From Phyllostachys edulis (taxonomy: Eukaryota; Streptophyta; Magnoliopsida; Poales; Poaceae): a stretch of DNA of 64,000 nucleotides. Made by a program: the position numbers and the translations under genes. Position 1 is the first letter of the stretch. Each line of letters starts with the position of its first letter. Where the stretch lies: assembly GCA_036346405.1 (NCBI GenBank), contig CM070563.1:32188816-32252815 (forward strand), given 5' to 3'. Below the pieces are notes generated by a model. That model was not told the origin of the DNA and ran no database searches. It was given only the letters and a program-made list of their open reading frames with translations. This document shows, in pieces, positions 1 through 10,863 of this stretch.

Positions 1-135
1 AACCTAATTGCCTTCACCAAACAACCACCATAATTTAGGAGCCTCCTGATGCCTTCATTTTCTCATGATGACATATTTTGTTCTTTGTTTTTGATCCATT
101 ATAAGGATCAATATTCATGCTGCTTCAATTTTCAG

Positions 136-3100
136 GGCTGCTCCTCACCTGAACATAAATCTTCAGATGAATTACTGGCCAACACTTCCTTGCAACCTTA
201 GTGAGTGCCAAGAACCACTATTTGACTTCATATCATCTCTTGCAATTAACGGAGCTAAAACAGCAAAAGTAAGTTCTTGTCCTATGTTTGTTTGATTTTA
301 GTGAAACAGTGAGGCTATTGCAAATATGACAAGTACGAGAACAGGTGAACATTTTCTTGTTTAGGATCTGGATTATATTAGACCAACCTTGTAAACTATG
401 GTCATCATCTGGAAGGCACCAGTGGAATGTCCTAAACAGTTCCATCATTGTAGGTCTCACAACAGTTAATAGATTGTGTGCTTCACAGTGAGCTGACCTA
501 GTTTGGGTGCATGACACAAAGATGTCGAAAGACTTCATAATTTATTGTGATTGTTAATAGAAGAATGGTAAATGACTGCAAACACAGAATATTATTTTAG
601 CATTTTGTGATGTTCATGGATGGTGATGCAGAAAAGCTCTGAAGCGAATTTACCTAGAAGAAAACAGGGGCTTGTAGAGCATCATTCAATTACATCAGAA
701 ATAAAACATAGGACATATCCTATCTGATTATTTCTGCCCATTATTGGGGGAATGCTGTGTTTGTGACAGGTCAATTACCAAGCAAGTGGCTGGGTAACTC
801 ACCACGACACGGACATATGGGCAAAATCATCAGCATATTATGAAGATGCTGTCTATGCAGTGTGGCCAATGGGAGGTGCCTGGCTTTGTACACATCTTTG
901 GGAACACTACCAGTATTCATTGGACAAAGTAAGAACAAGCCATGCTATCACAGTTGTACTGTAACTGCATCTTTATCTTATTTTGCAAGGATGGTCTCTG
1001 GTTACAAAATCTCATTCTTGCATTAGTTTTATGGTATCACTTTCTTATGATTATAATGTGCAACTTTTCTTTGATTCATTACAGGCTTATTAAGGCGTCG
1101 CCTAAGCGTCGCTTAAGCGACGCTTAGGCGGTAAGGCGCCGCCGGGTGCTAAGGCGTCCCCCCGCCTTGCGTCGCCCTTGCCGCCTTTCTCCCATGCTCC
1201 TCCTCCCGGTTCCCGTCGCCGTCCACGCACTCGTCGGTACCTCCTCCTCATGGTTCCCGTCTTTGCTGCGCCTCCTCTGCTCGAATCCTTGGTGGAGAGG
1301 AGGTAGAAGACGAGAAGAGGAGCCGGGGCGCGCTGGATCTTGAGTTCATAGAGCCCGTCGCCGAGGACCTCTGGAATGACGCCGACGCCCTCCACTGCAA
1401 AGCCGCCGCCTCTGGATCTCCCGCCACTGCTCCGGATCCATGCCACCACGCTGTCGCGACCGCCGCAACCGTCGACTTCGCCTCCCCCGCCGTCGATTTA
1501 CGCCTCATGACTTCATTCTGGCTGTCCATTCTTGCCGGATGGGAGGAGAGGTATCTGAGGTAGGGAGAGAGACGTCGGAGATGGGAGAGGAGGAGGCGGC
1601 TAGGGTTAGATGTAGGAGGCGTGGGCGGTGGGGTCAGGGTGGGCTGCTTTGATGGGCTGAGCTTTTCAGTTTTGACCTTTCCTGTTTCTTTTCCTCCTCA
1701 TTTTCTTTTTTATTTTCACGTTTGCAGCTTGCGTTTCTTCTCGTATGGCACGGCGTCCTCGTATGGCGTCCTCGTATGGCGTCCCTGAGGCGTCCAAGGC
1801 GTCGCTTAGGCGTCAAGGCGGTGCCTTGGCGCCTCGCCTCGCCTTAACGCCTTAATAACCTTGATTCATTATGTGTATATCTATGATGCACGGATACGTT
1901 GACACGACACCGACACGGGGATTCGCCATTTTCCCAAAAATGCCGATACGGCGACACGGCTATATATATTTAAATAATAATAATAATACACACATATGTA
2001 TCAAGTGCGCTTTGACTCTAGAGTAGCTACTAGTGCCAACATATTTGCAATACTTGCATCTCCATTTCACATTTCCTCCCCCCCCCCCCCGGCCACCCTT
2101 GTCTAGAACGTCAACCTAATTCCACAATGGAGGCTTGAACCTATTGTTGGTGTTTTGCTCCTCGCTAGCACTTGAATTACCGGTTTCTATTATTTAGAAT
2201 GATGAAGAACAAGCACAATCATGATTGCAAACTTACTACGACAAGGGAGACAAGTACCCGCCACCAGGAGGGCGCGTGAGGGAGGGGCGCCTACCGGACG
2301 GGAAGGCGTTGCGACGAGGGAGACTAGCACCAGCCACTAGGAGAGCGCGCAAGCACCAGCTGGTCTCCGCCTCTTTCGGTCGCCGATCATGCCGGCTGCG
2401 AGGGAGACGAGGGAGGGGTGCAGGAAGAGGGAGATGAAGCGCTCGAGCGGCGAACTGGTGAGAGGCGGCACGCTGCGGTCTGCTGGTCGCCGGAGAGGGA
2501 GGAGGCGCGGCGAGCTAGCGGCACGACGACGGCGAGGGGGCGCGTGAGGGGTTTTGAGGCGGCATGTGGGGAATAGAGGATGGGGTCGGGGTAGGATCAA
2601 GAGGAGCTAGGGTTATGTGTTGAGGGTGGGCCGACTGGGCCGTGTCAGATATGTGTCCAACCTGTATTCGACATATGTCGGATACGTGTCCAAGTCGTAT
2701 TCGACACATGTCGAAAATTTTAAAAATTAAAATCCATTGCTTAACGGACTGACACACTACCGACACATGTCCGCCGCGTGTCCGTGTCGAACACAGTGTC
2801 CGACATGGATACGGTAATAACCTAAAGAGTCTGTGCTTTAGAGGTGTATATTCCCACAAAATATGTATAATAGCCCAGAATTGCAATTTATTATGTTAAG
2901 GAACACCTGAGTAGCTGATTTAAATTGTGAATGAATTCTTTGAAACAAAACGTCTGACTAGAACTAATGGAATATATCGAGGATGTTATTTGACATTTTA
3001 CAGTTATGAATGTTTAATGCTTTTTGCCTTTTTTTGTACTTTTAGGAGTTTTTGGAGAACACTGCATATCCATTGCTGGAAGGGTGTGCCCTATTTCTGG

Positions 3101-5128
3101 TTGATTGGTTGATCAAGGGACCTGGAGGCTATTTGGTAACAAACCCCTCTACTTCTCCAGAGCATTCTTTCATCGCTCCTGGCAGTGGTGGTCACCTTGC
3201 TAGTGTGAGCTATTCAACTACAATGGACATGTCAATTATCCGGGAGGTTTTCCTTGCAGTCATTTCTTCTGCCGAGGTAACAATTTCATGCACAACTAGT
3301 TAAGAGTGCTATATAGTGTAATTAGACATACATGGATTCAGGCTGGTAAAGATTAGAACCTGTTGTTCTGTGAATTGAGTGTTGGTTCAATCATCAATCA
3401 GTTATATTGCTTTGATGCTACTCTGGTACAACAGGTTTTGGGAAAATCTGATACTACACTTGTCGAGAAGATCAGGAAAGCGCTCCCGAAGCTCTTTCCG
3501 ATTACAATTGCTAAAGATCGTACAATCATGGAGTGGGTAAATGATCAAGGCTGCAGGCTACCTTCTCTAGTTTCAATTTCTTTCTGTTGTTGCATGATTT
3601 GCTATACATATTGATCATGGTGTTTTGCATGGAGGCGCAAGAATTTGAGGACCCAGAAGTCCATCATAGGCACCTGTCGCATCTCTTCGGTCTTTACCCT
3701 GGTCATACTATAACAATGCAGAAAAATCCTGAGCTTTGCGAAGCTGTTGCCAATAGCCTTCACAAACGAGGTTTGCAAAACAAAATGAGTAACTGCATTT
3801 TATTAGGATTTATTTCCATAATTTGAATATATCATACATAAATAAAGCAAGTGGTGCTCTATTGACCACAATTTGGGTTTGGGATGAAGTCTAAGGGTTT
3901 TATTACCTTAAATTAAGAGGCAATAGATAGTCAGAAATTCTAAGACCACACACATAGGACATAATAAATTAGGAGTATAATGGTTTTGCTTGTTTCAAAG
4001 GAAAATAAATGCTAATATAAAGTATACTACATTTGTTATTGTGTGTTCGGTATGCAGTGATTGTTTCTGACTGTCCAGTGTTTTAATCAGGAGCATGGGG
4101 CAATCTTATGGGATCAGTCAAATATCGGCGCCTGATTCCATAATAGCATAAATATAAAAAAACTAATAAAATATCTAAAATAAAGATATGAAAAATTAAA
4201 CTTGATTTTTGCAATGGTTCCTTACTTAGGGTATGAGTACTGACTACCAGGAGAAAAACTAAGTTCTCATGTTTCTGGCAGTGTGATTCTGTCAAGAAAT
4301 GATGCAAACATATTTATAAGAAAAATATTCCTCACGCTGCTAGGTTGCATCAATACTAGAAGGATAATTTTATCAGTTAGTAACTTATATCATGGTTGCT
4401 TGCTTATCAGGGGAAGATGGACCTGGGTGGTCGACCACATGGAAGATGGCCCTGTGGGCACGCCTTCTGAATAGTGAGAATGCATACAGAATGGTTCTAA
4501 AGTTGATCACTTTGGTTCCTCCTGGTGGCAAGGTTGACTTTGAGGGAGGACTGTATACCAATCTGTGGACAGCACACCCACCATTCCAGATTGATGCAAA
4601 TTTTGGGTACAAAATATTCTAACTTTTTAAGTGCGTGACTACCATTTATGTTTCATTCTGTCTGATATGTTTTGCATGCTCACTGATTAACCAATCCTGA
4701 TCTGTGCCTGTTATAGAAAATATTGATATGATGTGTAGTAGCAAAATCTTCCAAATAGCCAGTACTTGTATCTGAGTTGAAGTTATTAACATATCTTTAA
4801 TACTGTGCTCTTTCACAGATTCACAGCTGCCATTGCTGAAATGCTGCTTCAGAGCACCCAGGGTGACCTCTACTTCCTACCCGCGCTCCCACGTGAAAAG
4901 TGGCCCAAAGGCTGTGTTAAAGGATTGAGGGCTCGGGGCAATTTGACTGTGAACATCAGATGGGAGGAAGGGGAGCTTCAAGAAGCAATGCTGTGGTCTA
5001 ACAATAGAAATTTAGTTTTAAGGTTGCATTATGGTGAACAAGTTACCATGGTCACAGTTGCAGGTGGTAATGTTTACAAGTTCAATGGGGGTCTACAGTG
5101 CGTTGAGACATGGCCCCTCGACAAATGA
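136..5128 (+). CDS. Alpha-L-fucosidase 2-like (GH95), 3' part of gene, copy 1
   Basis: Glycoside hydrolase family 95; the characterised Arabidopsis member removes alpha-1,2-fucose from xyloglucan in the cell wall. Seven exons with GT-AG borders join in frame: 136-268, 770-928, 3046-3276, 3435-3536, 3635-3770, 4411-4606, 4819-5128 (TGA), giving about 421 C-terminal residues. Earlier exons lie before the window. Visible family blocks in order are NINLQMNYWP, WPMGGAWLCTHLWEHY, HRHLSHLFGLYPGHT, GWSTTWKMALWARL and QIDANFGFTAAIAEMLLQS. The Asn-x-Asn of the first block and the Asp of QIDANFG probably correspond to catalytic residues known from bacterial GH95 enzymes (inference). No frameshift or stop was seen, so it is probably functional if its 5' half is intact. 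The intron at 929-3045 is 2.1 kb against 284 bp in copy 2, because transposons sit in it. The acceptor before 3635 (GGAG) follows a poor pyrimidine tract. A possible poly(A) signal is near 5288. Confidence 0.93.
1082..1860. mobile_element. Non-autonomous MULE-like TIR element in a fucosidase intron
   Basis: An identical 11-bp direct repeat, TTGATTCATTA, flanks the element at 1071-1081 and 1861-1871. The ends are inverted repeats sharing TTATTAAGGCG, followed by degenerate AAGGCG/GGCGCC-type sequence. Mutator-like elements make 9-11 bp duplications, which fits. The interior is very GC-rich and carries no transposase. It looks like captured genic or UTR sequence (Pack-MULE style), but I could not recognise a parent gene. 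The long ORFs on both strands (about 1146-1650) are probably GC-driven. Confidence 0.75.
1891..2814. mobile_element. Second degenerate TIR element with GC-rich core, same intron
   Basis: The left end begins CGGATACG followed by GACACGACACCGACACGG-like sequence. The right end is a degenerate inverted version, with several GTGTCCGACA/GACACGT-type words, ending ATGGATACGG. The core at about 2225-2620 is GC-rich, as in Pack-MULEs, while the flanks are AT-rich. I found no convincing target duplication, so the borders are approximate. A C-homopolymer of about 12 bases is at 2080-2091. Confidence 0.45.
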
Positions 5129-6524
5129 TTGTCTTGTGCATTTTAATGTGTAGCTCTTATAAACTGGGTCATTTCTCTTCTTCTTTATATATATGCTCAT
5201 CTGAAGCTCTATTCAAAAAATGTGTAGCTCGATCATTATGTATGGACATATGAAGGAGTTGTGTATGGATAAAAATATTTTCTTTAAAATAAAGGGTGCA
5301 TGTTTGAGTAATGGTAAATGTTAGTAGACCTGTGCTGTATTTGCATGCATGCTGCTTCTCCTGCTTCATGGAAATAGCCAACAGCATGGTGTGGTCATGC
5401 GAATAGGTGAGCGTCGACCTGAGACGACCATTGAGTTATCCAACACCTATAGAAGCCTTCTTAAGCTTCCAATCATAGAAAGCTACCTATCAAACTTTTG
5501 TCAAAAATAAGGTATCATCACATCACAGTGAAACTGATTTTTTTTTTTTCAGATTTCATAATGCGTACTCTCTCCGTTTATCAATAGATGTCGTTCTAGG
5601 ATTTTACACAAACCAAGGGATGCATAGAAAAGATCATCTTACACTTCTTCAGTAGGTCACTTATTACTCTTGGACAGTGTGTTGCTCTAATTCTTAGTAC
5701 TAAAAGACCTTAAATAGTCATGAACAATAAATGGGAGGGGTATGCAAAGGAAAAAATGATACAACGTTATTTCGAAATCGTAGAATGACATGTATTTAGG
5801 AACAGATGGAGTAGGTTATACAAGAAAAAAATAAAAAATACATCTCAATGATCTTTAAAATAATGCCTTGGCAAATGGGCCTGTTAATTTCGTGTTCCTA
5901 TGGACCACAAGTCGGCGTCTGTTAAGTGAAAATATTGCACATACTTCTTATGAAGTGTTTGTAGTTAAAATGTATAAATTGTATGATTGTATCCAACACA
6001 CTAGAGATGTTATCAGCCATGATTCAGATGTATCTTCCGTTCCTGATTTTTACTAGGCAATTCGGTGATGAAATAGATGCAATTATCTGTTACCATGGCT
6101 CATCCGCGTGCCATCTTTGAGTTTTTGTTTGCGATGGCAAGAAATAGAAAATCCAACAAGACAATTTGTTTAATGATCATTATCGGTATAATTGGTATCA
6201 CAACCAGCACCATCTATAATCATCATCGTCGCCATTATCATCGGTATTATAGGTATCTGCGACACCATAATCGGCAAAATTTAGTAAAGATATACAGCTT
6301 GCAAAATTAAACTCATACATTTCTTGAGAAATTGAAACATAAAAGTGCAAAGATATATAAGCAAGAGCCTATCAGCCTTTTGGGATTGCAACACCGTAAT
6401 CATCCAATGGAAGCTACCAAAACCAGTAATTATAATTACAAGACCCACGAGCATACCTGATTCATCTGCAAACTCCAGAGTTTGAAACTGCTTTCGTAGA
6501 TAGCTTGGAATGAAATTGTTAATT
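5129..6524. other. Intergenic DNA downstream of fucosidase copy 1
   Basis: It holds the 3' UTR of copy 1 (probably ending shortly after the AATAAA near 5288), one Stowaway-like MITE and AT-rich sequence. The short ORFs here have no recognisable protein. A run of ATT/ATC-rich triplets at about 6165-6285 is low-complexity sequence. Confidence 0.6.
5568..5811. mobile_element. Stowaway-like MITE
   Basis: It is flanked by TA dinucleotides (5566-5567, 5812-5813). The left end starts CTCTCTCCGTTTATCAATAG. The right end, read on the other strand, starts CTCCATCTGTTCCTAAATA. These are diverged versions of the CTCCCTCCGT terminus of grass Stowaway (Tc1/mariner-derived) MITEs. It is about 244 bp long and non-coding. 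Confidence 0.7.
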
Positions 6525-6947
6525 TTATCTCCCCCTCAGTTCTTTCAGTGAAGTAAGGCCATCAAGCCCATGGCAATACACTAGATTCAACAGTTCAATA
6601 TGAGTGTTGTGAGCGAATGGATATTTTGGGGTGAAACAAGAGAAATGCCGGTCAGGATTGTAGAATCAATGCTCAAGCATTTAATGGATGAGTGGATATT
6701 TAACAGTGTGCACAATAGCTCACATTTGAATGCGTCAGTGAGGCTGACTCTGTTAACTGAGGGGAAGTGACCAAGTACAGCAAGTCTTGGACAGTTTGTT
6801 ATTTCGAATTTCTGGAGTAACGGTAATGCGGGAAGCTCAATTAAACTGTTACAAGATTCAAGGAGCAGATTCCGAAGCGATGGTAATGGAGTGAGGTTAA
6901 TTAAACTGTCAAAGTATTTGATGTGTAGCTCACAGTATTTGATGTGT

Positions 6948-7513
6948 TTCTGAGGAAACAATCCATCGTCTTTTTATTGACCGTCCCTTTGCACGTTTTG
7001 TTTGGTGGGCTGTTCAATGTGCATTTAATTTATCCCCCCGATGAATATAGCTAACATGTTTGGAAATTGGTTAGCCGGTATTCTAAATATTTTAAAAACA
7101 CAACTCCTTGTAGGAGCCAGTGCCCTATATTGGTCTATTTGGTTATATCGGAATGATACAGTTTTTGATAAAAAAAAAAGCTATTACTAATCTCTTACAG
7201 GTTATCTTATTGAGTGGGTACTGGATGAGGGCATGCGCAACTATGCAGAAACCAATTCAGAAGGAGTTAATGTTGAACGGTAATGCCAGGTTGGAATGTG
7301 TGGCGAAGTAAATCTTCAACAATCATGAGTAGCGGTGTAGTCACAGGATTTGTAATGATTAAATTTAAAGTTCAGTTGGCTTTTGGTTGTAAGGCTTCGA
7401 GTCATTTTAATTTGTTGGTTGCTTTGGAACTTGGATCTCTGTAATAAATTGGGCTGTGTGCATCCTTGATACAGAGGCCGGGAGAGATTTTGTCTCTTCC
7501 ATTATCTAAAAAA
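6948..7513 (+). mobile_element. 5'-truncated LINE tail 1
   Basis: It is homologous to LINE tail 2 (7751-8539). It starts inside the zinc-binding region of the reverse transcriptase (GAGGAAACAATCC..., equivalent to EETIHHLFFECSF), then encodes a decayed zf-RVT-like C-terminus. It ends with a tail shared with tail 2 (GGCCGGGAGAGATTT, then CTCTTCCATTATCT) and a short poly(A) at 7508-7513. It is inserted antisense to the NLR. No clean target duplication was seen, so the left edge is approximate. Confidence 0.75.
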
Positions 7514-7515
7514 GT

Positions 7516-7750
7516 TCACGAAGTGATGGCAATGAAGGAATAACAACTAAACTGTTGCAAGCTTCAATGTACAGCTTGTAGACTGAAGGCAATGAAGGAA
7601 TATCAATTAAGCTGTTGCAAGCTTCAATGTATAGCTTGCAGAGTGATGGTAAGGAAGGAATTTCAGTCAAACGGTCACAAGCTTTGATGTGTAGTTCATG
7701 GAGTGATGGTAATGAAGGAATTTCAGTCAAACAATCACAAGCTTTGATGT
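7516..7750 (-). repeat. 60-bp tandem LRR repeats of the NLR pseudogene
   Basis: About four head-to-tail units with a 60-bp period each encode a 20-residue leucine-rich repeat on the minus strand. The consensus is close to IPSLPSLxELxIxACxSLTE. The units are more alike than usual for NLR LRRs, which suggests recent expansion by unequal exchange before the gene died. The array stops at the LINE 2 insertion and resumes in weaker form at 8541-8690. Confidence 0.8.
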
Positions 7751-8539
7751 TTACAGATGGCATTTGAATAAGTCTGGTCTTTTCTCGGTGCAGTCCTTTT
7801 ATGCTGCGTTGATTGCCACCGATCATGCCCCCATTAAGAATTGGTTTTGGAATATTAAAATTCCATTAAAAGTAAAAATTTTCATGTGGTATCTCAAAAA
7901 CGGGATTGTATTAACTAAAGACAACCTGCTTAAAAGAAATTGGAGGGGAAGTTCTAGGTGTTGTTTCTGTATTAAAGAGGAAACAATACATCATCTTTTC
8001 TTTGAGTGCTCCTTTGCACGTATGGCGTGGTGGATTGTGAAATGTACGTTTAATTTAGATCCTCCAAGGAATATGGCTAACATGTTTGGGACTTGGTTAA
8101 ATGGAATTCCAAAAGTTCTTAGGTCACAACTCCTGGTGGGAGTTAGTGTCTTATGTTGGTCTATTTGGTTATGTCGAAATGATGTTGTTTTTAACAGCAA
8201 AATTTTAACTAATCCGTTGCAGGTTATCTTATTATGTGGATCCTGGCTGAATGCATGGGCAGTCTTGCAGAAACCACAACAAATGGCGATCATGTTGGAG
8301 GGAAGTCTAAGATTGGAATTCGTGGCGAAGCAATTCCTCAATTTTCGGTGGTGGAGGCTTAGTCATAGGATCTGCCTTGATTGAAATTGTATTTTAATTA
8401 TTTGTCGGCTGTAAGGCGACTAGCCGTTTGTTTAATCTTGAGTGGACGTTTGTTACTATGATTGCTTTAATAAATTAGACTGTGTGCATCCTTGATGCAG
8501 AGGCCGGGAGAGATTTATCTCTTCCATTATCTAAAAAAA
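7751..8539 (+). mobile_element. 5'-truncated LINE tail 2 with zf-RVT domain
   Basis: A 17-bp target duplication, ATCACAAGCTTTGATGT, lies at 7734-7750 and 8540-8556. Long imperfect duplications of this kind are typical of LINEs. The body encodes an open reading frame (7764-8384): NKSGLFSVQSFYAAL, IPLKVKIFMWYL, then CCFCIKEETIHHLFFECSFA (the Cys/His zinc-binding module zf-RVT), then VLCWSIWLCRNDVVF. This is the C-terminus of an L1-type ORF2. It ends in a run of A (8533-8540). Reverse transcriptase and endonuclease are absent, so it was dead on arrival. Confidence 0.88.
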
Positions 8540-8940
8540 ATCACAAGCTTTGATGTGTAGTTCACAGAGTGATGGTAAGGTAGGAATTTCAATTAAGCAT
8601 CCACGAGTTTTCAATCTGTAGTTTACGGAGTGACGGGAGAGCTGGAACTCTAACTAGATTTGTACAGTATGTCACCATGCAATCAACCAAGGGTGATGAA
8701 CAGAACAACACGAGAAGGGACCCTAGTTGAGGACTGAAATTGATACGAAGAATGCACACAGACACCAAAATTCAACATCCTCCATGCAAGACCACACTAG
8801 CTATCTTGGCATAACTGAAAAACTCAATGATTGGAACCCTTTCACCCTCGGATCATGGCTGCAAAACTCCCGTTCAATGTGTTCCACATAAGCCATTTTC
8901 CAAATCTCGAGACCGTAGGGAAGGTAACTAACCAAGTGGT

Positions 8941-9229
8941 TGTTGACACACATCAAGTATTCACAGTGGAAGAGAACAAAAACATGCGTACACAGGAATT
9001 TTGGTGCTCGGTTGAAACCTGTTTAGCCAAACCTTTTCTGTTTTCTATATTCTCTCATCAAACACATCTGATTACATGTCCTTTTAAGGATTACCTAATC
9101 AACTTGCTAATCAAGCCAACAACTAAACATAAAAAGCCTAGCAAAGGAAACAAACTAATTTGATTCGATGCTAATTGCATCAAGATTCTAACGCCCTATT
9201 ACTTGACAAGTCTATATTACTTTCAAACA
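8941..9229 (-). repeat. 3' LTR of the gag-only element
   Basis: This 289-bp LTR is the same length as its partner and moderately diverged from it (for example TGTTGACACACATCAAG against TGTTGGTGCACATCAGG). On the minus strand it is preceded by the purine tract AGGGGGGAGA (9231-9240). Confidence 0.88.
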
Positions 9230-9469
9230 ATCTCCCCCCTAATCCAAACTTGCATTCTCCTAGTTGATGACTTTAGACTCAACGTATGATCGGAACTACC
9301 AGCTACGCCTCCGCATGAAGCGGTCTACAAGCAAACTAAATGCACATAGCTACATGCAGAAACTCAACTCAACTGGTATACGTCCATCTACATGCAGGGA
9401 CTCTAACTCGACTAACATGCAAAAACACTAAAACAACAATCCCTTAATCTTATTGTTGTTACTTCAGCA

Positions 9470-10345
9470 TTAGAGCAACGCCGATTCATCTTCAACATTC
9501 GCCTCAATTAAATACGTCTCCGCTTTCTCCTTCCTCGGCTTATGGCATTCGAAAGCGAAGTGCCCGTAGTACTGACAATTATAGCAGCGAACCTTTGCCT
9601 TGTCGAACTTGCGGTTCTTCTTGCTAGAGTTGTTGGCGCTCTCCTTCTTCTTGGCCTTGGACTCCCACTCGGCACGGGTGAGCAGCAGGTGCTCACCTTC
9701 CTCATCGTGTCGTTATCCCTTCATGCGTTCCCCGTACGCCTTCAGACGCTCAACCATCTTCATAACCGTCATCGCCTTGATATCACCAAATTGCTCAATG
9801 ATAGAGACGATCTGCAAAAATTTGTCAGGGATGGCACGGAGAAACTTCATGATGGTGCACTCATCCATCTTGTCTCCAAGGGAACGAATCTCGTTGACGA
9901 TGGTGGACAACTTCATGATGAAATCATTGGACTCTGTCTCCTCCATGTAAATCACCTCGAACTCACTCTTCAGGGTATGTACTCGCGCCTCCTTGATGCG
10001 ATCAGCACTTACGTGCATTTCCTTTAGGGTGTCCCAAGCCTCCTTGGTCGTCTCCTTTTTGGCCAAGACCATCATCATGGCCTCGGGCATGGCTTGGAAT
10101 ATGGCGACGAGAGCTATCTAGTCCTTACGCTAGTTGACCAGCTCCTTGCCCTCCACCGCCGTCCACATCCCTTGTGCGCACATGAATACCTCCATCTTTA
10201 CCGCCTAAGAGCAATAGTTAGTCTCATTGAGAATTGGGTATTGGAGGGTCACCGATCCCTACTTTGTCGGTGCCTTGGATGCCGCCGTGTCTGAGGTGTC
10301 GCCACTGCCCACAGACTTGAGCAGGGACGGCATCTGCTTCGGCAT
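9470..10345 (-). pseudogene. Copia-type gag (UBN2 / zinc knuckle) with in-frame stops
   Basis: From an ATG at 10345 to a TAA at 9470-9472, one frame of 292 codons reads as a Copia gag protein. The N-terminus is MPKQMPSLLKSVGS, the UBN2-type core includes KETTKEAWDTLKEMHVSADR and FIMKLSTIVNEIRSLGDK, and there is a CCHC knuckle, CYNCQYYGHFAFEC (C-x2-C-x4-H-x4-C), near residue 250. The acidic C-terminus is EANVEDESALL. About five in-frame stop codons show decay, but the frame is otherwise kept end to end. The protein would package RNA into virus-like particles. The stop codon lies about 240 bp before the 3' LTR, leaving no room for pol. Confidence 0.85.
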
Positions 10346-10359
10346 GTGCTACACCTTGC

Positions 10360-10371
10360 GCTCTGAAACCA
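10360..10371 (-). promoter_or_regulatory. Primer-binding site of the gag-only element
   Basis: On the minus strand it reads TGGTTTCAGAGC, two bases after the 5' LTR. It is one mismatch from the initiator-tRNA-Met site TGGTATCAGAGC used by most plant LTR elements. Confidence 0.8.
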
Positions 10372-10373
10372 AA

Positions 10374-10662
10374 TGTTGGTGCACATCAGGTATTCATGGT
10401 GGAAGAGAACTAAAACATACGCACACAAGAACTTTGGTGCTCTGCTACAACCTACCTAGCCAAAGTTTTCCCGTTTTCTATATTCTCTCATCAAACACAC
10501 CTAATTACATGTCCTTTTAAGGACTATCTAATCAACTTGCTAACCAAGCCAACAACTAAACATGAAAAACCTAACAAAGAAAATAAATTAATTTAATCCA
10601 ATGCTGATTGTATCAGGATCCTAATGCGCTATTACTTGACAAGTCTAGATTACTTTCCAACA
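10374..10662 (-). repeat. 5' LTR of the gag-only element
   Basis: On the minus strand it is a 289-bp repeat beginning TGTTGGAAAGTAATC and ending GTGCACCAACA. It pairs with 8941-9229. Confidence 0.88.
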
Positions 10663-10863
10663 TTGGTGGCATGCGTTCAAATTCACATCCTTCTGATTTT
10701 ATGTTAGTTAGCTTAGAAAACGAAGCATTAACTAACCAGCTGAGACTTTTGCTACACCTGCAATAGTATCTCTCCATCCTTATGATGTTGTGATGTGGTT
10801 GGAGGCTTTCAAGTAACACCTCACGTGAGATTGCATCAGATTGTGTATGATGTTTGTTAGATC

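Larger units (their letters stand above)
8941..10662 (-). mobile_element. Gag-only (TR-GAG-like) small LTR retrotransposon
   Basis: Two 289-bp LTRs (TG...CA) enclose a 1.14-kb interior. On the minus strand the order is 5' LTR (10374-10662), primer-binding site, a gag gene, polypurine tract (9231-9240) and 3' LTR (8941-9229). No protease, integrase or reverse transcriptase is present. This matches the plant class described as terminal-repeat retrotransposons with a GAG domain (TR-GAG), which must borrow the other functions. The flanking 5-mers GTGGT and TTGGT match at four of five positions. It sits inside the NLR pseudogene, and removing it restores the LRR reading frame apart from a TAG. Confidence 0.88.
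6525..10863 (-). pseudogene. NLR disease-resistance gene, LRR portion, interrupted
   Basis: Read leftwards, the minus strand encodes the leucine-rich-repeat end of a CC-NB-LRR immune receptor. It starts near 10863 with EVLLESLQPHHN..., then SWLVNASFSKLTNI and CEFERMPP. After removal of the element at 8941-10662 it continues as CTTGGT-stop-LPSLRS, so the usual PPLGQLPSL block carries a TAG in place of Gln. Next come LRRs of the type IPSLPSLHELHIKACDRLTE and a terminal block NLVYCHGLDGLTSLKELRGR with TAA at 6525-6527. At least one frameshift lies near 6590. Three insertions split it: LINE tails at 6948-7513 and 7751-8539, and the gag-only LTR element. No NB-ARC domain (P-loop, GLPL, MHD) was found. 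The coiled-coil start survives 40 kb away at 50193-50512. It is clearly non-functional. Confidence 0.85.

Noticed and set aside
2637..2816. Palindrome-rich GACACRTGTC words suggested regulatory sites
   Set aside because: They are explained as decayed terminal repeats of the TIR element at 1891-2814.
6165..6285. Possible microsatellite
   Set aside because: ATC/ATT-rich but irregular; no fixed unit.
7516..7750. CRISPR-like regular repeats
   Set aside because: The 60-bp units have no spacers and encode leucine-rich repeats in a plant NLR relic.
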